Notes under the pieces: generated by a model
Seen by the model: only the letters and a program-made list of their open reading frames with translations
Database searches by the model: none
Told to the model about the DNA's origin: nothing
Translations under genes and position numbers: made by a program
Part shown: piece by piece, positions 1 through 7,392 of the stretch
Position numbering within the stretch: position 1 is the stretch's first letter
How the letters are laid out: every line of letters starts with the position of its first letter
Assembly: GCA_020846815.1 (NCBI GenBank)
Contig: JADLDF010000434.1
Location: 1-16,887, forward strand
DNA length: 16,887 nt
DNA from: Gammaproteobacteria bacterium
GTDB taxonomy: Bacteria > Pseudomonadota > Gammaproteobacteria > Steroidobacterales > Steroidobacteraceae
Direction: 5' to 3'

Positions 1-223
1 CCCGTCACGGGGCCGCGGCGAAACGGCGCGGAAAACTCGCCCGCCGGTTCCAGCGGCTTCCCGGGATGTTGCGCGCCCGCATCGCCAGCGGAGCGCTCCG
101 CCCGCGTATCAGGCCCTCGAGGATGCCTGGTGTGCGAGCGGAGGCACCCAGCACGTCGCCTGTCGGCATTCGACGGCCCCTGTCGGCGCTGCCCTGCCAT
201 GGATCCGTGGCATCTTATGTCGC

Positions 224-228
224 AGGGG
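224..228 (+). promoter_or_regulatory. Ribosome binding site deciding the kinase start
   Basis: AGGGG lies eight bases before the ATG at 237 and is the best Shine-Dalgarno match near any candidate start of the kinase. The longer start at 66 is preceded by cttcccggg, without a convincing site. A competing GGAG at 241-244 precedes the ATG at 258, but with a long 13-base spacing. Confidence 0.45.
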
Positions 229-236
229 CAAGATCG

Positions 237-2696
237 ATGCGGAGACAGGCATCGTCGATGACCACCGGAAAGGTCGAAGCCGAACAGATCCGTCTCGAGG
301 CCAGGGATGCGCAGATGCGCGCGAGCGAGGCACGCTACCGCACGCTGTTCGAGGCCATGGGGTCGGGGTTCTGCATCGTCGAGGTCGATCTCGGCGCGCC
401 CGGCAGGCCCATCGACTACCGCGTCATCGAGGCGAATCCGTCTTTCTATGAGCAGACGGGCTTTCCCGGGGCCATCCTCGGCCGCTGGCTGCGTGCCGCG
501 GCGCCTGCGCTCGAGGAGCACTGGTACGAGATCTACGGCGGCGTCGCACGGACCGGCGAGCCCGCGCGGTTCGAGGCGGGCTCCGAGGCACTCGGCCGGT
601 GGTTCGAGGTCTATGCGTTCCGCACGGGACTGCCCGAGCAACACCAGGTCGCGATCCTCTTCCAGGACATCTCGGTGCGGCGCAGGGCCGACGCGGTGCT
701 GCGCCGGAGCGAGGAGCGACAGGCATTCCTGGTGCGCCTCAACGACACGCTGCGCCCCTTGAGCGATCCCGAGGAGATCCGCCTGGCAGCGGCGCGCGTG
801 ATCGGCGAGCACCTGAACGCGAGCCGCGTGGCGTATGCAGAGGACCGCGCCGACGGCACGTACGCCATCTGGCCCAACTACGTGACCGGTGCTGCGGACG
901 TCCAGGGCGTTCACCGCTACGACGATTACGGCCCGAACATCCGCGCCGAGCTGCAGGCCGGCCGCACGCGCGTCCAGGGAGACATCGCCAACGACCCGGA
1001 TCTCACGGAAGCCCAGAAGCGAGCGCTGGCCGCCTTCGGCGTCGCCGCCTCGCTCAACGTGCCGCTCGTCAAGCATGGACGGCTGGTCGCGTTCCTGGGG
1101 GTCAATTTTCCGACTGCCCACGAATTCACCGCCGATGAGATCGAGCTCGTCCAGGCCGTCGTCGAGCGCACCTGGGAGGCCGTGGAGCGTGCCCAGGTAT
1201 CCGCGGCACTGCGGGAAAGCGAGGCGCGCTTTCGCAACATGGCGGATCACTCGCCGGTCATGATGTGGGTCACCGACGAGCATGGCCAGTGCACGTATCT
1301 GAACCCGCTGTGGTACCAGTTCACGGGACAGTCCACTGCCGAGGCGCTCGGACTCGGCTGGCTCGACGCCATCCACGCCGAAGACCACGACAGGACCGAG
1401 CACGAGTTTCTCGACGCCCTGAAGCGGGAAGCGTCCTTTCGCATGGAGTATCGCCTGCGACGCTTCGATGGGGCGCTTCGCTGGGTCATCGATGCGGCCT
1501 CGCCGCGCTTCGATCCCTCGGGGCGATTCGTCGGCTACATCGGCTCCGTCGTGGACGTGACCGATCGATGGGAGGCCGAGGAGGCCCTGCGTCAGGCCTC
1601 GCGCCAGAAGGACGAATTCCTGGCGATGCTCGCCCACGAGCTGCGCAATCCCATGGCGCCGATCCGCAACGCCGCCGAGCTGCTCAGCCGCACGCTGCCG
1701 GCGGATTCGCCGCTCGCTCCGGTATCCGGAATGCTGCGCCGCCAGGCCCAGCAGCTCGCGCGCCTCGTCGACGACCTGCTGGACGTTTCACGCATCACGC
1801 AGGGCAGGATCGAGCTCAGGCTGGAGCGCCTCGATCTCAATTCGGCCATCGGCCAGGCTCTCGAGACCGTCGAGCCTCTGCTGCAGGAACGCCGGCATAC
1901 GCTGCGCATACAGACCAGCGCCCTGCGGCTCTGGGTCGACGCGGACCCGGAGCGCATGGTCCAGGTCCTTTCCAACATCCTGACGAACGCCGTGAAATAC
2001 ACCGAGCCGGGCGGGCAGATCCACGTGCTCTCGCACGCCAGCGCAGATCGCGCGGTCGTCGCGATCGCCGACAGCGGCATCGGCATCTCCGAGGAGATGC
2101 TGCCGCGCGTCTTCGACCTGTTCGTGCAGAGCGATCGCGCCCTCGACCGCTCCCAGGGCGGGCTCGGCATCGGCCTGTCCGTCGTCAAGCGGCTGGTCGA
2201 GATGCACCATGGCACGGTCACGGCGACCAGCGGCGGGCCGGGCACGGGCAGCACCTTCGAGATCCGGCTGCCGCTGCAGGCGAGCCCGGCGCAGGACGCC
2301 GCCTCCGCCGCTGCGCCCCGCGCTCCGTCCCGCCGCGTGCTGATCGTCGACGACAACGCGGACGCGGCGCAGTCACTCGCGATGGTGCTGAGCGTCGAAG
2401 GTCACACCGCCGATTTCGTGACCCAGCCGCGGCTCGCGTTCGAGCGGGCGATGCAGATGCGTCCCGAGCTCGTCCTGCTCGACATCGGCATGCCCGACAT
2501 GGATGGCTTCGAGGTCGTGCACCGGCTGCGCGCCATGCCCGAGCTCGCGCACACGACCATCGTCGCCGTCACGGGGTACGGGCGCTACGAAGACCGGCAG
2601 ATGAGCGCGGCCGCCGGCTTCGACGCGCACCTCGTCAAGCCCGTGGAGTTCGATGCGCTCGCGCGCGTGCTGGCCTCCTGCCGGGCCCCCTCCTAA
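237..2696 (+). CDS. Hybrid sensor histidine kinase (PAS-GAF-PAS-HisKA-HATPase-REC)
   Basis: This is a two-component hybrid kinase that should autophosphorylate on a histidine and pass phosphate to its own receiver domain. Residue numbers count from an upstream ATG at 66; the start at 237 is Met58. Domains in order: PAS about 90-205, GAF about 235-375, PAS about 385-505, HisKA about 510-580 with the H-box at MLAHELRNP (His524), HATPase about 625-735 with N-box Asn637/Asn641, G1 DSGIGI (669-674) and G2 GGLGIGLS (698-705), and a C-terminal receiver about 756-872 with acidic pair Asp762/Asp763, phospho-acceptor Asp806 and Lys858. No membrane segment or signal peptide is visible, so it is probably cytoplasmic. 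I chose ATG 237 because AGGGG lies eight bases upstream; ATG 66 lacks a ribosome site and adds 57 Arg-rich residues resembling no domain, and ATG 258 is also possible. No separate response regulator is adjacent, and the signal cannot be read from the sequence. Confidence 0.9.
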   Translation: MRRQASSMTTGKVEAEQIRLEARDAQMRASEARYRTLFEAMGSGFCIVEVDLGAPGRPIDYRVIEANPSFYEQTGFPGAILGRWLRAAAPALEEHWYEIYGGVARTGEPARFEAGSEALGRWFEVYAFRTGLPEQHQVAILFQDISVRRRADAVLRRSEERQAFLVRLNDTLRPLSDPEEIRLAAARVIGEHLNASRVAYAEDRADGTYAIWPNYVTGAADVQGVHRYDDYGPNIRAELQAGRTRVQGDIANDPDLTEAQKRALAAFGVAASLNVPLVKHGRLVAFLGVNFPTAHEFTADEIELVQAVVERTWEAVERAQVSAALRESEARFRNMADHSPVMMWVTDEHGQCTYLNPLWYQFTGQSTAEALGLGWLDAIHAEDHDRTEHEFLDALKREASFRMEYRLRRFDGALRWVIDAASPRFDPSGRFVGYIGSVVDVTDRWEAEEALRQASRQKDEFLAMLAHELRNPMAPIRNAAELLSRTLPADSPLAPVSGMLRRQAQQLARLVDDLLDVSRITQGRIELRLERLDLNSAIGQALETVEPLLQERRHTLRIQTSALRLWVDADPERMVQVLSNILTNAVKYTEPGGQIHVLSHASADRAVVAIADSGIGISEEMLPRVFDLFVQSDRALDRSQGGLGIGLSVVKRLVEMHHGTVTATSGGPGTGSTFEIRLPLQASPAQDAASAAAPRAPSRRVLIVDDNADAAQSLAMVLSVEGHTADFVTQPRLAFERAMQMRPELVLLDIGMPDMDGFEVVHRLRAMPELAHTTIVAVTGYGRYEDRQMSAAAGFDAHLVKPVEFDALARVLASCRAPS

Positions 2697-3964
2697 GGAG
2701 CGGCCAGGACGCCCTCGCCCTTCAGCGCCTCGAGCCCCGCGAGGTCGATCGAGCCGAGTGCCTGGCGGAGCTGGCCGATGTCGCTCGCGTCGCCGTGCAC
2801 CTTGGCCACGAAGCGCTCGCCCAGCACCAAGGAATACTCGCCGGACTTGCGCGCACCGTCCCATTCCTCGTGCACGATGCGGCCGCGCTCGCGCACGGTC
2901 TTCTCGTAGCCGGTCTCGGTCTGCTTCTCCGACTCGATCGCGGCCCAGCCGGCCAGCGCCATGACGCCCTGGGCGCTGCCGAGATCGGTGATCTCCAGCG
3001 TCAGGTCGCGGCCCTGGCCATCGCCATAGGTGGCCCGCCCCTCGCTGATCTGCATGCCCATGGCCGCATTGCGCTCCGCGGACAGCGTGCGGCGCGGCAG
3101 CCCGGCCAGGGTCTCGGGCAGGAAGGCCTTGAGCCGGTCCGGCGCCAGCGATTCGACCTTGGCGCCGCCGCCACCGAGCGCTGCGCCGAGCACCGCGCCG
3201 AGCGCCTCGGACTGCGCCTTGGAATCGCCGGACTTCTGCGCCTGCTCGAGCTGCCGGCCGGCCTCTTCCATCTGCTTGCCCATGGCCTCGAGCTTGCCGA
3301 GCGGGCTGTCGGGATCGACCTCGATGTCGTCCGAGACGCGACGGTCCGGCAGACCGGGCAGGCCGCCGCTCATGATGCCGCCGATGAGCAGGCGGCCGGC
3401 GAGCCCCCAGAAGATCGCACCGATGACCAGGGCCACGATCATCGCGACGGCCGTATAGCCTGCGGCCTTTTCCGGCGGACATTTCATGGTCGGCGGCAGG
3501 CCGAGGTAGAGCAGATAGATGCCGTAGATCGCCGCACCGAGCGCCAGCAGACCGCCGAGCCAGGGCACGATCGTGGCGACGCCGCCGATCACCAGGCTCG
3601 CCGTCGAGGAGTAGGCGACGACTTTCAGCGCCTGCACCGAATCCTTGCTGCCGCCGAAAGTCGGCGCGAGCGCGTTGACGATCAGCGAGAACACGAACAC
3701 GCCGACCAGCGTCATGACGTAGGACAGGACGGCGCCCTGCAGCGCGGCGCCGATGCCGATGCGGAAGCTCCCCATGAACGGCACGCTGTAGCCGAACACG
3801 GTGGCGTCGATGAAGCCCAGCACCGCGGGGATCGCCGCGAGCCAGAGCAGGTAGTTCTTGTAGAGGCTGGCCGTGGTCGCGGGCTCGGCCGCGATCACGG
3901 GCCACTCGACCTTCGGCGTCAGCAGGATGTTCTTGGCCCGCTCGATGATCTTGTTGAAGTCCAT
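2693..3964 (-). CDS. Yip1-family integral membrane protein with soluble C-terminal domain
   Basis: This 423-residue protein has an N-terminal Yip1-type membrane domain: hydrophobic segments at about 37-58, 72-98, 118-155 (probably two helices) and 170-196, with the loop PPTMKCPPEK before the last helix, as is usual in this family. A long soluble tail follows (about 215-423), with a Gln/Glu-rich stretch near 228-255 and a C-terminal domain containing GDGQGRDLTLEITDLGSAQG. The tail resembles the end of other uncharacterised proteobacterial membrane proteins. The biochemical function of bacterial Yip1 proteins is unknown and I do not assign one. The open frame extends 72 codons upstream, but the ATG at 3964 is preceded by GGGGG about seven bases away and begins the recognisable domain. 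The gene is convergent with the histidine kinase and shares four bases with it. Confidence 0.85.
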   Translation of the reverse strand: MDFNKIIERAKNILLTPKVEWPVIAAEPATTASLYKNYLLWLAAIPAVLGFIDATVFGYSVPFMGSFRIGIGAALQGAVLSYVMTLVGVFVFSLIVNALAPTFGGSKDSVQALKVVAYSSTASLVIGGVATIVPWLGGLLALGAAIYGIYLLYLGLPPTMKCPPEKAAGYTAVAMIVALVIGAIFWGLAGRLLIGGIMSGGLPGLPDRRVSDDIEVDPDSPLGKLEAMGKQMEEAGRQLEQAQKSGDSKAQSEALGAVLGAALGGGGAKVESLAPDRLKAFLPETLAGLPRRTLSAERNAAMGMQISEGRATYGDGQGRDLTLEITDLGSAQGVMALAGWAAIESEKQTETGYEKTVRERGRIVHEEWDGARKSGEYSLVLGERFVAKVHGDASDIGQLRQALGSIDLAGLEALKGEGVLAAP

Positions 3965-4028
3965 GGCATCCCCCGGATCCGGCCGGATGACACGAGGCCC
4001 CGGCCTTGTTGTCGTTGAGTTCCAGCCG

Positions 4029-4034
4029 ATTCTA
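4029..4034 (-). promoter_or_regulatory. Possible -10 element for the Yip1-family gene
   Basis: TAGAAT on the minus strand is a good -10 match, about 65 bases before the start codon at 3964, in a GC-rich setting where such a hexamer stands out. No convincing -35 lies 16-18 bases upstream, so this is a weak candidate. The same hexamer occurs before the tRNA-Lys gene. Confidence 0.25.
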
Positions 4035-4205
4035 GGGGCCGGGCCGCGACCGGACCAGCGGGCCGAGCCGGCAGGCAGACGCATGGTCACACGGGCGGAG
4101 CGGCGGCGGGCGGGCTGGGCACAGCAGCATCGCGTCCACCCGGGGCGTCCACGAGCGCGGGGTGCGAAAAGTCGCTCCACTGCGCTGACGCAAAGAACAT
4201 CCTGG

Positions 4206-4224
4206 GTTCACAACACCTGTGAAC
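4206..4224. repeat. Inverted repeat downstream of tRNA-Lys
   Basis: GTTCACA (4206-4212), spacer ACACC, then TGTGAAC (4218-4224) form a perfect 7-bp inverted repeat, 29 bases past the mature 3' end of tRNA-Lys. It could be part of the tRNA transcript's 3' end or a protein-binding operator. No U-tract follows on either strand, so it is not a classical intrinsic terminator. Confidence 0.5.
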
Positions 4225-4253
4225 ATATCCAGTATGCAAGTAACCGGGGTAAT

Positions 4254-4326
4254 TGGGCCCTGTGCGACTCGAACGCACGACCAATTCCTTAAAAGGGAAC
4301 TGCTCTACCGACTGAGCTAAGGGCCC
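4254..4326 (-). tRNA. tRNA-Lys (anticodon UUU)
   Basis: Read on the minus strand, the 73 bases fold as a complete cloverleaf. The acceptor GGGCCCT pairs with AGGGCCC; the D stem is GCTC/GAGC; the anticodon stem is GTTCC/GGAAT (one G-U pair) around loop CTTTTAA; the variable loop is TGGTC; the T stem is GTGCG/CGCAC with loop TTCGAGT; the discriminator is A. Loop positions 34-36 are TTT, giving anticodon UUU for lysine, which reads AAA and AAG. The 3' CCA is not encoded: the discriminator is followed by ATT. It lies 34 bases after the last gene of the ruv-tol-que cluster, the position tRNA-Lys also holds after queC in Pseudomonas. Confidence 0.96.
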
Positions 4327-4337
4327 CCGGGCGGCGG

Positions 4338-4364
4338 ATTCTACACAAATGTCCGCGCTTTCAA
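4338..4364 (-). promoter_or_regulatory. Candidate promoter for tRNA-Lys
   Basis: On the minus strand TTGAAA (4364-4359) and TAGAAT (4343-4338) are separated by 15 bases, shorter than the ideal 17. The expected transcription start, near 4331, is only a few bases before the mature tRNA 5' end at 4326. The stretch after the -10 is all G and C (CCGCCGCCCGG), like the GC-rich discriminator of stringently controlled stable-RNA promoters. The -35 hexamer includes the TGA stop of the upstream DUF3313-like gene. The position and two good hexamers support the call; the short spacer weakens it. Confidence 0.5.
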
Positions 4365-5089
4365 GACGGCGTGATGCCCCGCGCCGCATCGAGCTGCCGC
4401 CGCAGGATGCGCGCCCAGTCGCGCGCGGCGGTGCGCGCGGCGGCCACGTTGTCGACCGAGGTCGTGAGCTCGAACTGGCCGCGATCGCGGCCCTCGCGGC
4501 GGTCCAGCACGCGGGCCACGAGCTCGCCGCTCGGGGCGTCGCGCAGCTCCGCGACCAGGGTCATTTCGCCGACCGACAGCGTGTAGCGCTGGACGCGTGC
4601 CGCGGCCGGGACGTCGGGGGCGTTGATGTAGAGGTCCACGATCGAGACGTCGACCTCGAGCACGTCCTCGCCCGGGCCCTCGACGAGCGTATAGCCGCCG
4701 CGGCCGAGCTCGCGCGCGGTCTCCTCGCGCAGCACCTTCGCGAGGCCCGACTTGATCTCGGTGAGATCGGCCGCCGAGATGCGCGAGCCGGGCCGGGTCG
4801 CGCCCGGCCAGTCGCGCCGGAACGCGACTTCGACCGACTTCAGCCACACCTGCCGGTAACCGGCGAGGCTCGCACCCTCGCGCACGTAGACGAGGTCGAG
4901 GCCGCGCACGTCGGCGCGCCGCAGGCCGTCGTGGGACCACTCGGCCTCGGCGCGCTTCAGCCGCGCATCGCCCGGCGCGGCGAACGCCGCGGGCAGCGCC
5001 GCGAGCCACAGGCCGCAGAGCAGCGCAATGGCGCCGCCGCGGAGCGAGGACCGGGAGGACGGGAAGGCGGCTTCGGGAATCCTGTTCAT
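4361..5089 (-). CDS. DUF3313-like exported protein
   Basis: This 242-residue protein has an N-terminal hydrophobic segment (about 18-37, ending LPAAFA before APGDA) that looks like a Sec signal with cleavage after Ala37, so it is probably periplasmic or envelope-attached. The mature part resembles the DUF3313 family: an early [20 protein letters not shown] segment, then [20 protein letters not shown] near the middle, and [20 protein letters not shown] toward the end. Many DUF3313 members are lipoproteins, but no lipobox cysteine is placed correctly here. Its function is unknown. The ATG overlaps the queC stop as ATGA, so it is probably translated as the last gene of the ruv-tol-que operon. 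The frame continues upstream inside queC, but that part is an out-of-frame shadow. The family call is from memory of its pattern. Confidence 0.75.
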   Translation of the reverse strand: MNRIPEAAFPSSRSSLRGGAIALLCGLWLAALPAAFAAPGDARLKRAEAEWSHDGLRRADVRGLDLVYVREGASLAGYRQVWLKSVEVAFRRDWPGATRPGSRISAADLTEIKSGLAKVLREETARELGRGGYTLVEGPGEDVLEVDVSIVDLYINAPDVPAAARVQRYTLSVGEMTLVAELRDAPSGELVARVLDRREGRDRGQFELTTSVDNVAAARTAARDWARILRRQLDAARGITPS

Positions 5090-5844
5090 GGCGAGCTCCG
5101 GTAGCGCGTCGGGTCCGCGACGTCCGCGGCCTCGAATCCGGCGCGCCGCAGGCGGCAGGAATCGCAGAGGCCGCAGGCCCGGCCGTCGGCGTCGGCCTGG
5201 TAGCAGGACACGGTCAGCGCGTAGTCGACGCCGAGCGCGAGCCCTTCGCGGATGATCCGTGACTTGGACCAGTGCAGCAGCGGTGCGTTCACGCGCAGCG
5301 CAGCGCCCTCGACGCCCGCGCGGGTCGCGACGCGTGCCAGGTGCTCGAAAGCGGCAATGAACTCCGGCCGGCAGTCCGGATAGCCCGAGTAGTCGACCGC
5401 ATTGACGCCGATGAAGAGATCCCGGGCGCCGAGCACCTCGGCCCAGCCGAGCGCCAGCGACAGCATCAGGGTGTTGCGCGCCGGGACGTAGGTCGACGGT
5501 ATGCCCTCGCCGGGGACTTCGGGCACCGGGATCGAGGGGTCGGTCAGCGCCGAGCCACCGATGCCCGCGAGGTCGATGCCGAAGACGCGGTGCTCGACCG
5601 CGCCGAGGGCAGCGGCCACGCGCGCCGCGGCGGCGAGCTCGGAGGAATGGCGCTGCCCGTAGTGCACCGACAGCGCGTGGCATTCGAAGCCGTCGCGGCG
5701 CGCCAGCGCCAGCACGGTCGCGGAATCGAGGCCACCGGAGAGCAGCACGACGGCGCGGCGCGACACGGCCGACGCACGCGTGCCGACGACCTCCGGGTCG
5801 GCGGCAGGCGGCGGCGCGTCGCTGCCACAGCGCGGCGCGCTCAT
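5086..5844 (-). CDS. queC: 7-cyano-7-deazaguanine synthase QueC
   Basis: QueC converts 7-carboxy-7-deazaguanine to preQ0 with ATP and ammonia, in the cytoplasmic pathway to queuosine in tRNA. The 252-residue product has the PP-loop ATP-binding motif SGGLDS at 36-41, the family segment STYVPARNT (117-125), [15 protein letters not shown] (148-162) and a C-terminal zinc site of four cysteines (Cys214, Cys224, Cys227, Cys230). It carries about 28 extra residues before the usual beginning of the domain. The ATG at 5844 overlaps the queE TGA as ATGA, and its own TGA overlaps the next gene in the same way, so it is probably coupled on both sides. The pairing with queE supports the assignment. Confidence 0.96.
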   Translation of the reverse strand: MSAPRCGSDAPPPAADPEVVGTRASAVSRRAVVLLSGGLDSATVLALARRDGFECHALSVHYGQRHSSELAAAARVAAALGAVEHRVFGIDLAGIGGSALTDPSIPVPEVPGEGIPSTYVPARNTLMLSLALGWAEVLGARDLFIGVNAVDYSGYPDCRPEFIAAFEHLARVATRAGVEGAALRVNAPLLHWSKSRIIREGLALGVDYALTVSCYQADADGRACGLCDSCRLRRAGFEAADVADPTRYRSSP

Positions 5845-6557
5845 CGGCCCGGCACGTCGCCCCACAGAATCTTGTGGAGCTGGAGCTGGAAGCGCACCGG
5901 CAGGTTGTCCTCGAGGATCCAGTCGGCGAGCTCGCGCGGTGCGAGCTGGCCCGCGACGGGCGAGAACAGCACGGTGCAGCGTGCGGCCAGGTCGCGGGCG
6001 GCGACCTGCTCGCGACTCCACTCGTAGTCGGTGCGGCCGGCGATCACGAATTTCACCTGATCGGTCGCACGCAGTGTCGCGAGCTGGTCGTAGAGGTTGC
6101 GCGGCTCCTCGCCGGAACCGGGTGTCTTGACGTCGACGACGCGCACCACGCGCGGGTCGATATCGTGGTAGCCGAGAGCGCCGCTGGTCTCGAGCGAGAC
6201 CTGCTTGCCGAGATCGCAGAGGGCGCGCAGCAGCGCACGGCTGCCCTTCTGCGCCAGCGGCTCGCCACCGGTGACACAGACGTGGCGCGTGGCGAGCGCC
6301 TCGACGCGCGCCAGCACTTCGGCGAGCGTCTGCCAGGCACCGCCGTGGAACGCATAGGCGGTGTCGCAGTAGTGGCAGCGCAGCGGACAGCCGGTGAGGC
6401 GTACGAACGTGGTCGGGAAGCCGACCGCGTCGGCCTCGCCCTGCAGCGAGCGGAAGATCTCGGTGATCTTGAGCCGCACCGCGCCGGCGTCGTCCTCGTC
6501 CGCGCGATCGGCATGGCCCGCCTCGGCGGCGCAACGCGGATCGACGAGCGTGGCCAT
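5841..6557 (-). CDS. queE: 7-carboxy-7-deazaguanine synthase QueE
   Basis: QueE is a radical-SAM enzyme that contracts the ring of 6-carboxytetrahydropterin to make 7-carboxy-7-deazaguanine, the substrate of QueC. The 238-residue product shows [20 protein letters not shown], the [4Fe-4S] motif CPLRCHYCD with Cys57, Cys61 and Cys64, and the GGEP SAM-binding motif in [10 protein letters not shown]. The ATG at 6557 lies 17 bases after the cpoB stop and gives a 27-residue Asp/Ala-rich N-terminal extension without a clear ribosome site. A GTG at 6479 (VRLKITEIF) would give about 212 residues, close to usual, so the start is uncertain. The stop overlaps queC's start (ATGA). In this operon type queE follows cpoB. 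Confidence 0.95.
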   Translation of the reverse strand: MATLVDPRCAAEAGHADRADEDDAGAVRLKITEIFRSLQGEADAVGFPTTFVRLTGCPLRCHYCDTAYAFHGGAWQTLAEVLARVEALATRHVCVTGGEPLAQKGSRALLRALCDLGKQVSLETSGALGYHDIDPRVVRVVDVKTPGSGEEPRNLYDQLATLRATDQVKFVIAGRTDYEWSREQVAARDLAARCTVLFSPVAGQLAPRELADWILEDNLPVRFQLQLHKILWGDVPGR

Positions 6558-6574
6558 CGCCGCCGCCGCCGCCG

Positions 6575-7390
6575 TCAGGGAATGCGGCGCAGGCGCTCCT
6601 GCGCGAGGCGGGCGGCCTCGGTGCCGGGATAGCGCGCCCCGACCTGCGACAGCGTCTGCTTGGCCGCGGCGAGACGCTTGAGCTCGAACTGTGCATAGCC
6701 GAGCTTCAGCATCGCGTCCGGCGCCTTGCTCGACTGCGGCCAGCGCTCACCGACGCCGCTGAATGCGGCCGCCGCGTTCTCGTAGTCGCGCGTGACGTAG
6801 TAGGCCTCGCCGAGCCAGTACTGCGCGTTGCCCGCGAGCTCGTGGTCCGGATGGGCCGCGAGGAAGTCGCGCATGCCGGAAATCGCCGCCGGATAGTTCG
6901 CGGCCTTGAGCGCGTCGAAGGCGCGGCCGTAACGCGCCTCGGGTGCATCGGCGCCACGCGCCGGCAGCACCGCCCCGTTGGTCGTGGACGCCGCGGCGCC
7001 GCCCGCGGCCGTGCTGCCACCGCCGATGGCGCCACCGGCAGAGCCGGCCTGCGAGCGCGCCGCGCCGCCCTCGCTGCCGTCGAGCCGGCGCGACAGATCG
7101 CCATACAGATCGCGCTGCTGCTTGCGCAGCGCCTCGTTCGCGTTCTCGAGCACCTCGACCTGGCCGCGCAGCCGCCGCAGCTCGGCCTGCAGTGTATCGA
7201 TGCGCTGGGACATCTCGAGCAGGGTCGGACCGCCGGCGACGCGCTCGACCCGGCCTAGACGCCGGTCCATGTCGTCGATCCTGACCTGCAGCGGATCGTC
7301 CTCGGCCGGCGTGCTGACGCAGCCGCCGAGCGCCGCCAGCGCTAACACCACGGCGAACCTCGACAGCGGGCGGGATGCGGCGGCGATCAT
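6575..7390 (-). CDS. cpoB: Cell division coordinator CpoB (YbgF), TPR protein
   Basis: CpoB (formerly YbgF) is an envelope protein that binds TolA and coordinates peptidoglycan synthesis by PBP1B with outer-membrane constriction. The 271-residue product has an N-terminal signal, a coiled-coil region rich in heptads (about 35-105, including [20 protein letters not shown]) that trimerises in the family, a Gly/Ala/Ser-rich linker (about 107-145) and C-terminal TPR repeats (about 150-268, with [17 protein letters not shown] and [20 protein letters not shown]). It starts two bases after the pal stop, the usual position. An oddity is that the signal ends LAALGGC (Cys24), a fair lipobox, whereas E. 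coli CpoB is a soluble periplasmic protein. Confidence 0.94.
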   Translation of the reverse strand: MIAAASRPLSRFAVVLALAALGGCVSTPAEDDPLQVRIDDMDRRLGRVERVAGGPTLLEMSQRIDTLQAELRRLRGQVEVLENANEALRKQQRDLYGDLSRRLDGSEGGAARSQAGSAGGAIGGGSTAAGGAAASTTNGAVLPARGADAPEARYGRAFDALKAANYPAAISGMRDFLAAHPDHELAGNAQYWLGEAYYVTRDYENAAAAFSGVGERWPQSSKAPDAMLKLGYAQFELKRLAAAKQTLSQVGARYPGTEAARLAQERLRRIP

Positions 7391-7392
7391 GG

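Larger units (their letters stand above)
3965..4253. other. Non-coding gap between the Yip1-family gene and tRNA-Lys
   Basis: This stretch of 289 bases shows no credible protein gene. The short frames here are Arg/Pro-rich, typical of chance frames in GC-rich DNA. It holds a possible -10 element at 4029-4034 and an inverted repeat at 4206-4224. The part next to the tRNA (about 4195-4255) is clearly more AT-rich than the rest of the window. Confidence 0.6.

Noticed and set aside
66..236. 57-residue N-terminal extension of the kinase from ATG 66
   Set aside because: It has no ribosome site, an Arg/Pro-rich composition and no domain similarity; the start at 237 has a good AGGGG.
1265..4018. Very long plus-strand open frame (917 codons) overlapping the kinase and the Yip1-family gene
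   Set aside because: It overlaps two genes with clear domains, has Arg/Ala-rich low-information sequence without motifs, and is the kind of shadow frame expected in GC-rich DNA.
4206..4224. CRP/FNR-type operator
   Set aside because: The half-sites are in the opposite order (TTCACA before TGTGAA), so they do not match TGTGA-N6-TCACA.
4254..4326. tRNA-Lys as an integration attachment site
   Set aside because: No integrase gene and no second copy of the tRNA 3' end was seen in the window; the flanks look like ordinary conserved synteny.
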